From Protofrankia sp. CiT1 (GTDB taxonomy: Bacteria > Actinomycetota > Actinomycetes > Frankiales > Frankiaceae): DNA of 36,207 bases. The notes under the pieces were generated by a model. The model did not search any database, was not told where the DNA came from, and saw nothing but the letters and a program-made list of their open reading frames with translations. How positions within the stretch are numbered: the first letter of the stretch is position 1; each line of letters opens with the position of its first letter. The stretch spans positions 1 through 36,207 of the forward strand of contig NZ_CAKJTL010000151.1 of assembly GCF_917627385.1 (NCBI RefSeq), in the 5' to 3' direction. Of this stretch, positions 5,813-14,443 are shown in pieces. Made by a program: the position numbers and the translations under genes.

Positions 5813-8317
5813 TCAGGCTGGAGCCCGCGAAGCTGCCGCCGGTGTGTCCCAGCGGCGGGGTGAACGACGGCGCTGCGGTGGCACCGCGGCCAGCGCGTCG
5901 GAAGGGTCGACAAAACGGCCTGTTGTCTCGTCAAGAACCCAGGTGTGCGCGGCGGGAATGTCGAAGTAGAGACCCACAAGCTCGAGCGGACCCCGGTCCA
6001 GCGCACGCCGCACGGCCGGGTGCCCGCGCAGGTGCTCAAGCTGGAGCACGACGTTCGCTCGGCCCAGCTGTTCCAGGGGCGACAGCGTCTCGGTACCCGG
6101 CAGCGGTGTCCGGGCCAGTGCTCCGTGCGCGTGGGTCAACCAGCCCGCCAGCGCGGAGTCAGGCTCCTGATCGATAGCGCCGGACAGCAACGCCGTCATG
6201 GCGCCGCATCCCGAGTGCCCGCACACCACGATCGAGGGCACCCGCAGGACGTCGACGGCGTAGTCGAGCGCGGCGGTCACAGACAGATCGCCCGTAGGCC
6301 CGCCAACGAGCGGGCCGTCCGACGAGACGAGCGGCACGATGTTACCGACGTTGCGGACAGTGAACAGATCGCCAGGTCCGCTACTGGTGATGATGTTCGG
6401 GACAACCCGGGAGTCGACGCAGGTGAGGAACAGCGCGCTGGGGCGCTGACCATCCGCGAGATCCCCGAGGGTGCCGCGCAGCAGCGGAGCGGCCCGGCGG
6501 TGGAACTCGGCGACCCCCACCAGCATCGTGCCGACCGGGTGAACATGACCATCAGCGACATCCACCGTACCTGTCGCATCCGGACCGCCGTCGGCCGTCA
6601 CCGGCGCGGCCGCACGGTGCGCCTCTCCGTGGGAGGCTGCCAGCTCCTGCCACTGCGACCAGGGCGCGAACCAGCGCGGCAGGTGCGGAACCACGGTCCG
6701 GCGCCGGTGGGGCTGGTCCGTACGCGGCCGCCGGAACCACGCGTGACCGATCTCGTCCACGCTCACCTGGCCGCCGGTCCGCTCATACTCGGCGCACCAG
6801 GCATGCAGATGCTCGAAGGCCGCGTGGTCGAGGTAGTCGACCACGAGCTCGATCGACACACAGGCCCCGGTGGGAACCCGGCCAAGAACCCGGGCGAGAC
6901 GCGGCAGCGAGAGAAAGCTCAGGGTGCCCTCCACATCCACCCGCCACGTCTCCCCCGTCTGGACGAGATGGATGTTCGACCACAGCACCCGGCGGAGAAC
7001 CAGGCCGAGCGCGGTGAGCATCCCGAGCACGACGCCCTGGAGCAGGTCGAGCGCGACGACACCGACGAGTGTGACAACGTACACGGGCAGTTCGCCGTGT
7101 CGCTGTACGTGGCGCAGATGGGAGACATCCACCAGCCGGACCCCGACGACGACGAGCAGGCCGGCCAGTGCGGACAGCGGAATCCACTCGACCACTCCGC
7201 CGAGAAACACCGCGAACAGCGCCACCCACACGCCGTGCAGGATCGCCGACGCCCGTGTTCTCGCTCCGGCCGCGACGTTGGTGGAACTGCGCACGATCAC
7301 ACCGGTAACAGGCAGACCGCCGGCGAGACCCGACAGGACGTTGGCTGCCCCCTGCCCGAGAAGCTCACGGTCGAGGTTGATCCGGCCCTGCGGCGCCCGG
7401 CCATGGGCGGCGGCCAGCTTCTCCACCGCCACAGCGGACAGCAGGGACTCCACACTCGCCACGATCGCGATGGTGAGGACACCGAGGATGATGCCGGACC
7501 AGTCCCCGTCGGGAAAGACCGGCAACGACACCGAACTGATGATCGACCCAGGCAGGTTGACGCGGGGCGGGTCCAGGTGGAGTGCGGCGGCGAGGACGGT
7601 CCCGACGACGACCGCGGCGAGCGGCCCGGGGATCGCGCGCAACCCGCCGGGCAGTCCGCGGACCAGCCGGGGCCACAGCACGATGACGGCGATCGTGACG
7701 GCTCCGATCAGGGCCGCGGCGCTGTGGCTGACGACGATCTGTCCGGGCAGGGCCATGATGTTGTCGATGACGTGGGAGTCCGGCTCACCGCCAAGGATGA
7801 CGTGCAGCTGGCCGAAGGCGATGGTGAGCCCGATCCCACCGAGCATGCCGTGCACGATCGCGGGTGACACGGCGAGCGCGGCGCGGGCGACCCGGCTGAC
7901 GCCGAAGAGGATCTGGACCACACCGGCGGCCGCGGTCACCGCGCATGTGACCCGCCACCCGTACGTGGTGATAAGACCGGCGACGACCACGGTGAGCCCA
8001 GCCGCAGGCCCGCTGACCTGCAGGGACGCACCTCCGAGTGCCCCCACGACGATCCCACCGATCACGGCGGCGATCAGCCCAGCGGCGACCGGCGCGCCCG
8101 TGGCGACCGCGATGCCCAGGGAGAGCGGCATCGCGACCAGGAACACCACCAGCGACGCCTGCAGGTCGGGTCGCAGCGCGGCGATCCGGCGCATGCGGTC
8201 CGGGCCGTGGGTGTTCGGGTCATGGATGGCGGTCCCCGGCACCGGCGGGGAGTGACTGTGCTGCGACAACGACGGCGACGACTCTGACGGCGGTGATGAT
8301 GGTGTGGGAACGGCCAC
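5813..8317 (-). CDS. SulP family anion transporter fused to a beta-carbonic anhydrase
   Basis: The 834-residue membrane protein has a disordered Ser/Pro-rich N-terminus (1-40) and a SulP/SLC26 transporter domain with about 10-12 membrane segments (~50-440; SLQVSGPAAGLTVVV, GRINLDRELLGQGAANVLSGLAGG). A STAS-like segment (~455-525) and a beta-carbonic anhydrase (~590-815) follow. The zinc ligands are present: C633 with the Asp-Arg dyad in CVDSR, then H701 and C704 in CGHSGCGAM. The family logic is bicarbonate uptake coupled to CO2 hydration at the membrane; substrate specificity is inference. GTG at 8317 is the start because GAGGAGGG sits 3-10 bases upstream. The 3' end abuts an R1 repeat. An inverted repeat about 170 bases upstream may be an operator. 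Confidence 0.92.
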   Translation of the reverse strand: MAVPTPSSPPSESSPSLSQHSHSPPVPGTAIHDPNTHGPDRMRRIAALRPDLQASLVVFLVAMPLSLGIAVATGAPVAAGLIAAVIGGIVVGALGGASLQVSGPAAGLTVVVAGLITTYGWRVTCAVTAAAGVVQILFGVSRVARAALAVSPAIVHGMLGGIGLTIAFGQLHVILGGEPDSHVIDNIMALPGQIVVSHSAAALIGAVTIAVIVLWPRLVRGLPGGLRAIPGPLAAVVVGTVLAAALHLDPPRVNLPGSIISSVSLPVFPDGDWSGIILGVLTIAIVASVESLLSAVAVEKLAAAHGRAPQGRINLDRELLGQGAANVLSGLAGGLPVTGVIVRSSTNVAAGARTRASAILHGVWVALFAVFLGGVVEWIPLSALAGLLVVVGVRLVDVSHLRHVQRHGELPVYVVTLVGVVALDLLQGVVLGMLTALGLVLRRVLWSNIHLVQTGETWRVDVEGTLSFLSLPRLARVLGRVPTGACVSIELVVDYLDHAAFEHLHAWCAEYERTGGQVSVDEIGHAWFRRPRTDQPHRRRTVVPHLPRWFAPWSQWQELAASHGEAHRAAAPVTADGGPDATGTVDVADGHVHPVGTMLVGVAEFHRRAAPLLRGTLGDLADGQRPSALFLTCVDSRVVPNIITSSGPGDLFTVRNVGNIVPLVSSDGPLVGGPTGDLSVTAALDYAVDVLRVPSIVVCGHSGCGAMTALLSGAIDQEPDSALAGWLTHAHGALARTPLPGTETLSPLEQLGRANVVLQLEHLRGHPAVRRALDRGPLELVGLYFDIPAAHTWVLDETTGRFVDPSDALAAVPPQRRRSPRRWDTPAAASRAPA

Positions 8318-8481
8318 GCCACCCTCCTCAAGGACGGATCAGCACCGGACAGGACGTCGCGATGAAGATCGCCCTTGAGGGTGTCGCGTGGTGACGACGA
8401 CCGTGCAGGTCATAAGGGCCGACCAATGGGCTCCCGCGCCCGCATCCGACCGCCAGTCCGAATCCCGATCAGCAACAGATT

Positions 8482-8529
8482 GGTGTCACCTATAGTATTG
8501 ATGTTACCCCTAGCATCAATGTGATCACC
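8482..8529. promoter_or_regulatory. AT-rich inverted repeat, possible operator upstream of the SulP-carbonic anhydrase gene
   Basis: ATTGATG (8497-8503) and CATCAAT (8514-8520) form a perfect inverted repeat around a 10-base spacer. Outer near-complementary arms GGTGTCAC (8482-8489) and GTGATCACC (8521-8529) extend it. The stretch is strikingly AT-rich for its surroundings. It lies between the ends of alaS (8617) and the minus-strand transporter (start 8317), so it most likely serves the transporter promoter. The rest of 8318-8616 shows nothing recognisable. Confidence 0.5.
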
Positions 8530-8616
8530 GTATTGGTTAACGAAGAGGGCTCGGCGCGAGTTCCCGGATATGATCCTTCACCCAGACGGACCGAAGACCG
8601 GACACGGCCCGACCAG

Positions 8617-11343
8617 TCAGACAGCCGCCACTCGTTCCGCGACGGACCGACGGACCGCCGCGAGCGCGTCCGTGATCGCGGCCGCGTCAGTGCCACCGCC
8701 TTGAGCAAGATCATCTTTGCCGCCGCCACCACCACCGAGGATCTTCGCGGCACCGCGGACGAGCTCCCCGGCCTTGACCCCGCGGTCACGCGCGGCGCCG
8801 CTCGTGCCCACCACGATGACCGGGCGCCGGTCGACCGCAGCCGCCACCGCGACGACCGCCGGACGCTCGGCGGGGACCCTGCCACGGATGTCAAGGACGA
8901 GCCTGCGCAGATCATCCGCGGAGGTGCCATCGGGCGCCTGGTGGGTAACCAGCGCAACCCCGCCGACGTCCTCGGCCCCGCTCGCGAGGCCGCCCGCCGC
9001 GGCCAGCACCGCGGCCGCCCGCAGCTTCTCCAGCTCCTTCTCGGCCTCGCGCAACCGTGCGAGCACCCCGGCGAGGCGCTCGGGCACTTCGGCCCGTGGC
9101 GCCTTGAGCACATCGGTGACCTGTGCGACGAGCACGGCCTCGCGGGCCAGGTAACGGTAGGCGTCCAGGCCCACGAGGGCCTCGACCCGCCGGACCCCCG
9201 CGCCGACCGACGACTCGCCCAACAGCTTGACCAGGCCAAGCTGCCCGGAGCGGCGGACATGCGTGCCACCACAGAGCTCACGGGAGTACTCGCCGATGGA
9301 GACGACCCGCACCCGGTCGCCGTACTTCTCGCCGAACATGGCGATGGCGCCGGTCTGGCGTGCCTCGTCGGCGTTCATCACCTCGGCGTGGACATCGAGA
9401 TCCTCGATCAGCACCTGGTTGATCGTCTCTTCCACGTCGGCCAGCACCGACGCCGGCACCGCACCGGCGCAGGAGAAGTCGAAACGGAACCGGCCAGGCG
9501 AGTTCTCCGAACCGGCCTGCGCCGCCGTCGGGCCGAGCGCGTCCCGCAGCGCCTGGTGAGTCAGGTGTGTGGCGCTGTGCGAGCGCGAGATCGCTCCCCG
9601 TCGGTCCAGGTCGATCTCGGCCCGCGCGTTCGCCCCGAGGACGACCCCGCCCGAGCGCACCCGGCCACGGTGGACGATCAGCCCTGGCAGGGGCTTCTGC
9701 ACATCGAAGATCTCTATCTCGGTACCGTCATCGAGGCGGACCACGCCGGTGTCGGAGAGCTGGCCACCGCCCTCGGCGTAGAACGGCGTGCGGTCGAGCA
9801 CGACCTCGACGTCGCTGCCCTCGCCGGCCTCATGGGCGGGCGACCCGTCCACCAGCAGCCCGCGGACGACGGCGGGCTCGGCGACGGTTCCGGTGATAGT
9901 CCCGGCGGCTGTCCCGCCGGTGGTCCCGGCCGCGATGTCGTAGCCGGTGAACTCCGATGGGCCGGCCGCGGCCAGCATGTCCCGGTACGCTGAGGTGTCC
10001 ACGTGCCCGGTCTTCTTCGCGCGGGCGTCGGCCTTGGCGCGCTGGCGCTGCTCGCCCATGAGCCGGCGAAAGCCCTCCGCGTCGACGGTCAGACCCTGCT
10101 CAGCCGCCATCTCCAAGGTGAGGTCGATCGGGAACCCGAAGGTGTCGTGCAGCTGGAACGCCCGCTCACCCGTGAGGACCCCGCCGCCCGCCTTCCTCGT
10201 CTCGGCCGCAGCCAGGTCGAAGATGGACGTCCCGGTGCGCAGCGTCTGGAGGAACGACGCCTCCTCGGCGGTAGCCACCGAGTCGATCCGCAGCCGGTCG
10301 GTGACAAGTTCGGGATACTGGGGGCCCATCGCCTCGATCGTGGCCGCGACCATCTCCCGCATGGTCGCGTCATGGGCGCCGAGCAGGCGCATGTTGCGGA
10401 TCGCGCGGCGCATCATCCGGCGCAGCACGTAGCCACGCCCCTCGTTACCCGGCAGCACACCGTCGCCGATGAGCATCACCGAGGTGCGCACATGATCAGC
10501 TACCACCCGCAACGACACATCCGAGCGCTGCCCGGCGCCGTAGCGGGCGCCGGTGAGTTCCGACGCCCGGTCGAGGATCAGCCGGGACGTGTCTGTCTCG
10601 TAGAGGTTGTCGACCCCCTGGAGAACCGCGGCGAGGCGCTCCAGGCCGAGGCCGGTGTCGATGTTCTTCGACGGCAGGTCACCGAGGATCGGGTAGTCCT
10701 TCTTCGAGGTCCCCTCACCCCGGATGTACTGCATGAAGACCAGGTTCCACAGTTCCAGGTAACGCTCGCCGTTCACAGCGGGGCCCCCGTCGATCCCGAA
10801 CTCCGGGCCACGGTCGTAGTTGATCTCCGAACAGGGTCCGCACGGGCCGGGCACACCCATTGACCAGAAGTTGTCCTCCATGCCGAGACGCTGGATGCGC
10901 TCGGCGGGCACCCCGACCGTGGACCGCCAGATGTCAGCGGTCTCGTCGTCGTCGAGGTAGACGGTGACCCACAGGCGGCTGTCGTCCAGGCCGTACCCGC
11001 CCGCCGAAACCGGCGTGGTGAGCAGTTCCCAGGCCAGCGGGATAACGGTCTCCTTGAAGTAGTCCCCGAAGGAGAAGTTTCCGCACATCTGGAAAAAGGA
11101 ACCGTGCCGGGTCGTCCTGCCGACCTCTTCGATGTCGGTGGTGCGCACGCATTTCTGGATGCTGGCCGCCCGGGGGTACGGCGGGCTGACCTCGCCGAGG
11201 AAGTACGGCTTGAACGGGACCATGCCCGCGTTCACGAGCAGCAGCGTGGGGTCGTCCGCGATCAGGGATGCCGACGGCACGACGGTGTGCCCGCGCTCGG
11301 CGAAGTAGCGGAGCCAGCGGCTCGCGATCTCAGCGGACCTCAT
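8617..11343 (-). CDS. alaS: Alanyl-tRNA synthetase
   Basis: The 908-residue cytoplasmic class II synthetase charges tRNA-Ala. The actinobacterial catalytic core is clear from the start: [54 protein letters not shown] and [15 protein letters not shown]. The editing domain has the zinc motifs HSATH and CGGTH, and the C-Ala domain ends with a Gly-rich loop and [11 protein letters not shown]. Length is normal for the family. ATG 11343 is favoured over GTG 11346 because GAGGAAGG is better spaced for it. In many actinobacteria alaS is followed by ruvX, mltG and aroE; none of these is downstream here (the next gene is the SulP fusion), so this is either a rearranged locus or a second copy. Confidence 0.97.
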   Translation of the reverse strand: MRSAEIASRWLRYFAERGHTVVPSASLIADDPTLLLVNAGMVPFKPYFLGEVSPPYPRAASIQKCVRTTDIEEVGRTTRHGSFFQMCGNFSFGDYFKETVIPLAWELLTTPVSAGGYGLDDSRLWVTVYLDDDETADIWRSTVGVPAERIQRLGMEDNFWSMGVPGPCGPCSEINYDRGPEFGIDGGPAVNGERYLELWNLVFMQYIRGEGTSKKDYPILGDLPSKNIDTGLGLERLAAVLQGVDNLYETDTSRLILDRASELTGARYGAGQRSDVSLRVVADHVRTSVMLIGDGVLPGNEGRGYVLRRMMRRAIRNMRLLGAHDATMREMVAATIEAMGPQYPELVTDRLRIDSVATAEEASFLQTLRTGTSIFDLAAAETRKAGGGVLTGERAFQLHDTFGFPIDLTLEMAAEQGLTVDAEGFRRLMGEQRQRAKADARAKKTGHVDTSAYRDMLAAAGPSEFTGYDIAAGTTGGTAAGTITGTVAEPAVVRGLLVDGSPAHEAGEGSDVEVVLDRTPFYAEGGGQLSDTGVVRLDDGTEIEIFDVQKPLPGLIVHRGRVRSGGVVLGANARAEIDLDRRGAISRSHSATHLTHQALRDALGPTAAQAGSENSPGRFRFDFSCAGAVPASVLADVEETINQVLIEDLDVHAEVMNADEARQTGAIAMFGEKYGDRVRVVSIGEYSRELCGGTHVRRSGQLGLVKLLGESSVGAGVRRVEALVGLDAYRYLAREAVLVAQVTDVLKAPRAEVPERLAGVLARLREAEKELEKLRAAAVLAAAGGLASGAEDVGGVALVTHQAPDGTSADDLRRLVLDIRGRVPAERPAVVAVAAAVDRRPVIVVGTSGAARDRGVKAGELVRGAAKILGGGGGGKDDLAQGGGTDAAAITDALAAVRRSVAERVAAV

Positions 11344-11417
11344 CACAAGCCTTCCTCACCGGTGGAGCGACGATCCCCGACCATCGTAGCCAGCCGGCAG
11401 CCGCCACCGGCGGGCCG

Positions 11418-11441
11418 CGGCCCCGCCCCTTGATCCACGCC
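11418..11441 (-). repeat. Partial inverted copy of repeat family R2
   Basis: Read on the minus strand, GGCGTGGATCAAGG followed by GGCGGGGCC matches the centre of the R2 copy at 28813-28858. It lies in the alaS upstream gap (11347-11461), which is otherwise featureless. Confidence 0.5.
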
Positions 11442-11461
11442 GGCTGATATTTGTGAACACG

Positions 11462-11802
11462 TCAGCGGGCCGCTGGCCGGTTTTCGGCGCTGGGCCGACC
11501 CGGTCTCGCCAGATCTACGCCGTGTTCAGCACGTTCTTTCTCCTCGCCGACCCGACGTCCAGGCCCGGTTCGTGCTGCCTTGGCGTGCGCCCCGTCCGGC
11601 AGCGTCAACCAGACGAAGAACCCGCCGTCCGGCCGGGTCCAGGTCGCACCGAGCGGCATCGCCTCGTCCAAGGCGTCGAGCATGAGCGGTCCGTACGGGT
11701 TGTCCTCACCCACCGGTACCCCCGGTCGGCGGCACAGGTCGATCACCTCGGCCCGCCGCGGCGCCGTCAGCGTGATCCGCTGGGATTCTGGAGCGTCGGC
11801 AC
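11462..11802 (-). pseudogene. Remnant of a fold-type I (MocR/2-aminoadipate type) aminotransferase
   Basis: Two separated pieces of an aminotransferase are readable. The upstream piece encodes VPTLQNPSG, then after a one-base loss near 11777 ITLTAPRRAEVIDLCRRPGVPVGEDNPYG, the conserved region before the PLP lysine. It is joined directly to a C-terminal piece, MLDALDEAMPLGATWTRPDGGFFVWLTLP. The roughly 100 residues that normally lie between them, including the PLP lysine segment, are gone. The frame then continues into unrelated sequence to a stop at 11462. A frameshift plus an internal deletion makes this a dead gene. No mobile element is visible at the breakpoints. The flanking 11803-11957 shows nothing. 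Confidence 0.7.
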
Positions 11803-11957
11803 CCTATCTGGAAACGCTCCTTGTCAGCTGTTCCCGGCCAAGCCTTCTGCCAGCTGGTTTTCCGACATGTGATCATTCGGTTACGAACGCGCTGACGGCA
11901 GCCGACAACCAGGACCGCCGGCCCGGTCCCGGCTGCCCGGTCGCCTGCCAGCCGCGC

Positions 11958-11983
11958 CTGTCATCGGCATCTGTCATCGGCGC
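11958..11983. repeat. 13-base tandem duplication over the stop codon of the DUF4012-like gene
   Basis: CTGTCATCGGC occurs at 11958-11968 and again at 11971-11981 (period 13). The minus-strand TGA stop (11974-11976) lies inside one copy. It is one of four such tandem repeats at gene ends in this window. Confidence 0.7.
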
Positions 11984-12660
11984 AGCAGCCCGCTGGCGAG
12001 ATCCAGCATCTGCGCCGTCCGAGCGAGGGCCTCGCTCAGCCGCACAGCCTCGGTGACCGCCTTCTCGATGCCGACCAGCCGCCCGATCGCACCGCAGGCG
12101 GACGTGCGGCCAGCTTCCTGGCGGAACTGCCCGACAGCGGCCCGCGCGGTGTCGATCGAGCCACGGACCCCGATGAGCCGTGACACCAGGCTGGGCCTGA
12201 CGCCAGGCGTCCCGGCCGGGAGGAGGGCCTCACCAACCGTGGCAATGGCCGGCAGCCCGACCGCGGCGAAGTCGTTGACCGCCACCGCCATCAACCGCGT
12301 CGTCTGAACGGGGCAACCGACCAGCGGTACCCGGGCAGCCAGCGCAAAGACCAGACCGCCGGTGAGACGCCTGGCCGCGGCCGTCTCACGGATGACCTCA
12401 TTCGTCGTCTGGCGCAACCGGGCCACGGACATCCCGCGACCAGCGGACAACTCACGTTCGAGCTGACCGAGCTGGGTCTGGGCGATCCGCAGGTGTGACT
12501 GCGCCAGCCGGCCGCGAACCGCTACCCAGGCGGTGGCCACGGCAACCAGCAACAGCACGATCACAGTCGCGGCCGCCAGGACGTGAAGCCTCGAGAAGCG
12601 CCGGCCCCAGCGGGACCACGGGCACCGGAGGCTCGTCCCGGTGGCCAGCCCCGGTTTCAT
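11974..12660 (-). CDS. N-terminal half of a DUF4012-type exopolysaccharide-cluster membrane protein
   Basis: The 228-residue protein has one N-terminal membrane anchor (LHVLAAATVIVLLLVAVATAWVAV, ~26-49) and a helical extracytoplasmic part. The segment ALAARVPLVGCPVQTTRLMAVAVNDFAAVGLPAI resembles the region that precedes the DUF4012 domain in actinobacterial polysaccharide-cluster proteins. Those are usually around 600 residues; here the stop comes just where the DUF4012 domain should begin. It may be a 3'-truncated gene or a stand-alone version of the stalk region. It starts 3 bases after the stop of the tyrosine-kinase gene (two tandem TAGs precede the ATG), so the two are probably co-transcribed. 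Assignment to the DUF4012 group is moderate. Confidence 0.55.
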   Translation of the reverse strand: MKPGLATGTSLRCPWSRWGRRFSRLHVLAAATVIVLLLVAVATAWVAVRGRLAQSHLRIAQTQLGQLERELSAGRGMSVARLRQTTNEVIRETAAARRLTGGLVFALAARVPLVGCPVQTTRLMAVAVNDFAAVGLPAIATVGEALLPAGTPGVRPSLVSRLIGVRGSIDTARAAVGQFRQEAGRTSACGAIGRLVGIEKAVTEAVRLSEALARTAQMLDLASGLLRR

Positions 12661-12663
12661 CTA

Positions 12664-14325
12664 CTAGCGCTTGCGCCGGTGGGATCCGGTCGTTTTCGCG
12701 TCAAGCGCCAACGGGGTCGTCAGCTCCGCCGACAGATCACCGCCAGCCCCGACGCCGCCAACCGGATGCTCCATGGTGCGCGATTCGGCCGCATCGTCAG
12801 CTGGGCCCCCAGCGGCACCGTCGGGATCGTCAGTCGACTCACGCTGGGTAGCGATCCTTATGCCCTCACCGTGGCCCGCGCCGCTTCTCCCCGGGTCGAC
12901 CACGCTCTGCTGGGCAACGGCTCGGTGTCTGTTCCGCCGGCCCGGCCCCATCCTGATCTGGGTGTACCCGCTGTAGGAGGGATAGCCGTAGTACATAGCG
13001 TCCAGCCCTCTGGTGGGAATCATGTTGTGTACGACCCCCAGCACCCGCGCGTCCACCGCCCGCAGCACCTCGGCGGCCCGGGCCAGCTGTTCCCGCCGGG
13101 TCCGGCCGTTGCGGACGACCAGCAGGGTGCCATCCACCTGCGCGGCGAGCACAGCCGCGTCGGTGACCGGGAGCAGCGGTGGGGCGTCGATGAGCACGAT
13201 GTCGAAGTGGCCGGACAACTCGCGGAGCACCTCGCCCATGCCGCGGGACCCGAGCAGCTCGCTGGGGTTGGGTGGCAGCGGCCCGCTGGGCAGGACCTCC
13301 AGCCGGCCACCATCATCACCCCATGGCAGCAGCACGTCATCAAGATCAACAGCACCGATCAGCACGGAGGTGAGACCGGCGGCGGTCTCGATCCCGAGGT
13401 ACTCTCTGAAGGACGGTCTGCGCAGGTCCGCCTCGACCAGCGCCACTCGTGCTCCGGCCTGCGCGAGAATGATCGCCAGGTTGCAGGTCGTCGTTGTTTT
13501 GCCCTCCGCGGACGTGGCGCTGGAGACCAGGATGACGCGCGCCGGCATGTCCACATCGGCGAACCGCAGGTTTGTCCGGAGCTGGCGAAACGCCTCCGCG
13601 CGCGCTGACTGCGCGTCCAGCGGCCCCACCAGGGGGTAGCGTGCGCCCGCGGTATCGAAGGCGATCGCGCCGAGCGTTGCCAGGCCGGTCGCCGCGGTGA
13701 TGTCGGCGTCGGTCCTGACGCTCGTGTCGAGCCGCTGACGGAGCACAGCCGCACCGATGCTCACGAGCAGGCCCAGGAGGGCACCCAGGGAAATGGCCCG
13801 TACGGGTTTCGGCGACACGGGCTCGGTCGGCAGCTTCGCCTTCTCCCACACGTTCACCCGCACCGACGGCAACTTGTCGGGAGCCGGCGTCTCGATCTGC
13901 GCGACAGCCTCGGAAAACACCTCGCCCACCGCGTCCGCGAGCGCCTGAGCGCGCCTGGCGTCGCCATCCGTCACGATGATCCGCAACAGCACCGTGTCCG
14001 GGACAGCTTCGGCCTTGATCTTGGCCTGGAGGCTCCGCGACGGCACATCAAGACCGAGCCTGGCGACGGCCCCCGCGGCGATCCGATCACTGGCCACAAG
14101 ATCGACATAGGACTTCACCCGCTGCTGGGACAGCAGACCGCCCTGATAGGCCGATGCCGCGCTGTCGGTGCCGTCTGACGACACCACCACCAGAGTCTCC
14201 GCGGCGGCGTAGGCCTTTGCCTCCCGCCAGGTGGCAGCCGCGGCGACCAGAACGCCAAGCATGACGCAGACCACCAGAAGCGGCCAACTCCGGCGGAGCG
14301 CTCTGACGTAGTCCCGAAGTTCCAC
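12664..14325 (-). CDS. Wzz chain-length determinant fused to a BY-kinase (capsular tyrosine kinase)
   Basis: The protein controls polymer length in surface-polysaccharide synthesis through an inner-membrane Wzz domain with a cytoplasmic autophosphorylating kinase. The Wzz part (~1-200) starts ELRDYVRALRRSWPLLV and has membrane segments near 14-32 and 178-195, with the Pro-rich stretch LPTEPVSPKPVR before the second. The kinase carries Walker A (SATSAEGKTTTT, ~269-280), Walker A' (LVEADLRRPS, ~296-305) and Walker B (IDAPP, ~379-383). A Tyr cluster, MYYGYPSYSGY (~444-454), is the likely phosphorylation site, followed by a charged disordered tail. The GTG at 14325 is chosen because it yields the family start; TTG 14328 is equally placed behind GGAGAGGA. 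It is divergent from the dehydratase gene, with about 118 bases between them. Confidence 0.9.
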   Translation of the reverse strand: MELRDYVRALRRSWPLLVVCVMLGVLVAAAATWREAKAYAAAETLVVVSSDGTDSAASAYQGGLLSQQRVKSYVDLVASDRIAAGAVARLGLDVPSRSLQAKIKAEAVPDTVLLRIIVTDGDARRAQALADAVGEVFSEAVAQIETPAPDKLPSVRVNVWEKAKLPTEPVSPKPVRAISLGALLGLLVSIGAAVLRQRLDTSVRTDADITAATGLATLGAIAFDTAGARYPLVGPLDAQSARAEAFRQLRTNLRFADVDMPARVILVSSATSAEGKTTTTCNLAIILAQAGARVALVEADLRRPSFREYLGIETAAGLTSVLIGAVDLDDVLLPWGDDGGRLEVLPSGPLPPNPSELLGSRGMGEVLRELSGHFDIVLIDAPPLLPVTDAAVLAAQVDGTLLVVRNGRTRREQLARAAEVLRAVDARVLGVVHNMIPTRGLDAMYYGYPSYSGYTQIRMGPGRRNRHRAVAQQSVVDPGRSGAGHGEGIRIATQRESTDDPDGAAGGPADDAAESRTMEHPVGGVGAGGDLSAELTTPLALDAKTTGSHRRKR

Positions 14326-14443
14326 CAACAGACCTGTCCTCTCCGGGCAAAACATCCTAGTTATCGCAGCACGACGCTGCGCAACCAACATACTCGCTCC
14401 GCATCCATGTACTTACCATCAGTAGTTATTACGCTGTGGAGTC
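14326..14443. promoter_or_regulatory. Divergent promoter region of the polysaccharide genes
   Basis: The 118-base gap between the divergently read BY-kinase and dehydratase genes contains an AT-rich stretch at 14405-14440 (TACTTACCATCAGTAGTTAT). Both genes must be driven from here. No convincing -35/-10 pair can be named. Confidence 0.4.

Noticed and set aside
5602-6177. Plus-strand frame starting in the M20 upstream region
   Set aside because: It runs from AT-rich intergenic DNA through the R1 repeat into the antisense of the SulP fusion, and the product has no coherent composition.
5945-7867. Long plus-strand reading frame opposite the SulP-carbonic anhydrase gene
   Set aside because: It is a mirror of GC-rich coding sequence. 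The minus strand has clear transporter and carbonic anhydrase motifs, and the plus-strand product is low-complexity Arg/Gly/Asp with no domain.
8521-9993. Long plus-strand frame opposite alaS
   Set aside because: It lies wholly within the alaS region on the wrong strand and shows no recognisable protein features.
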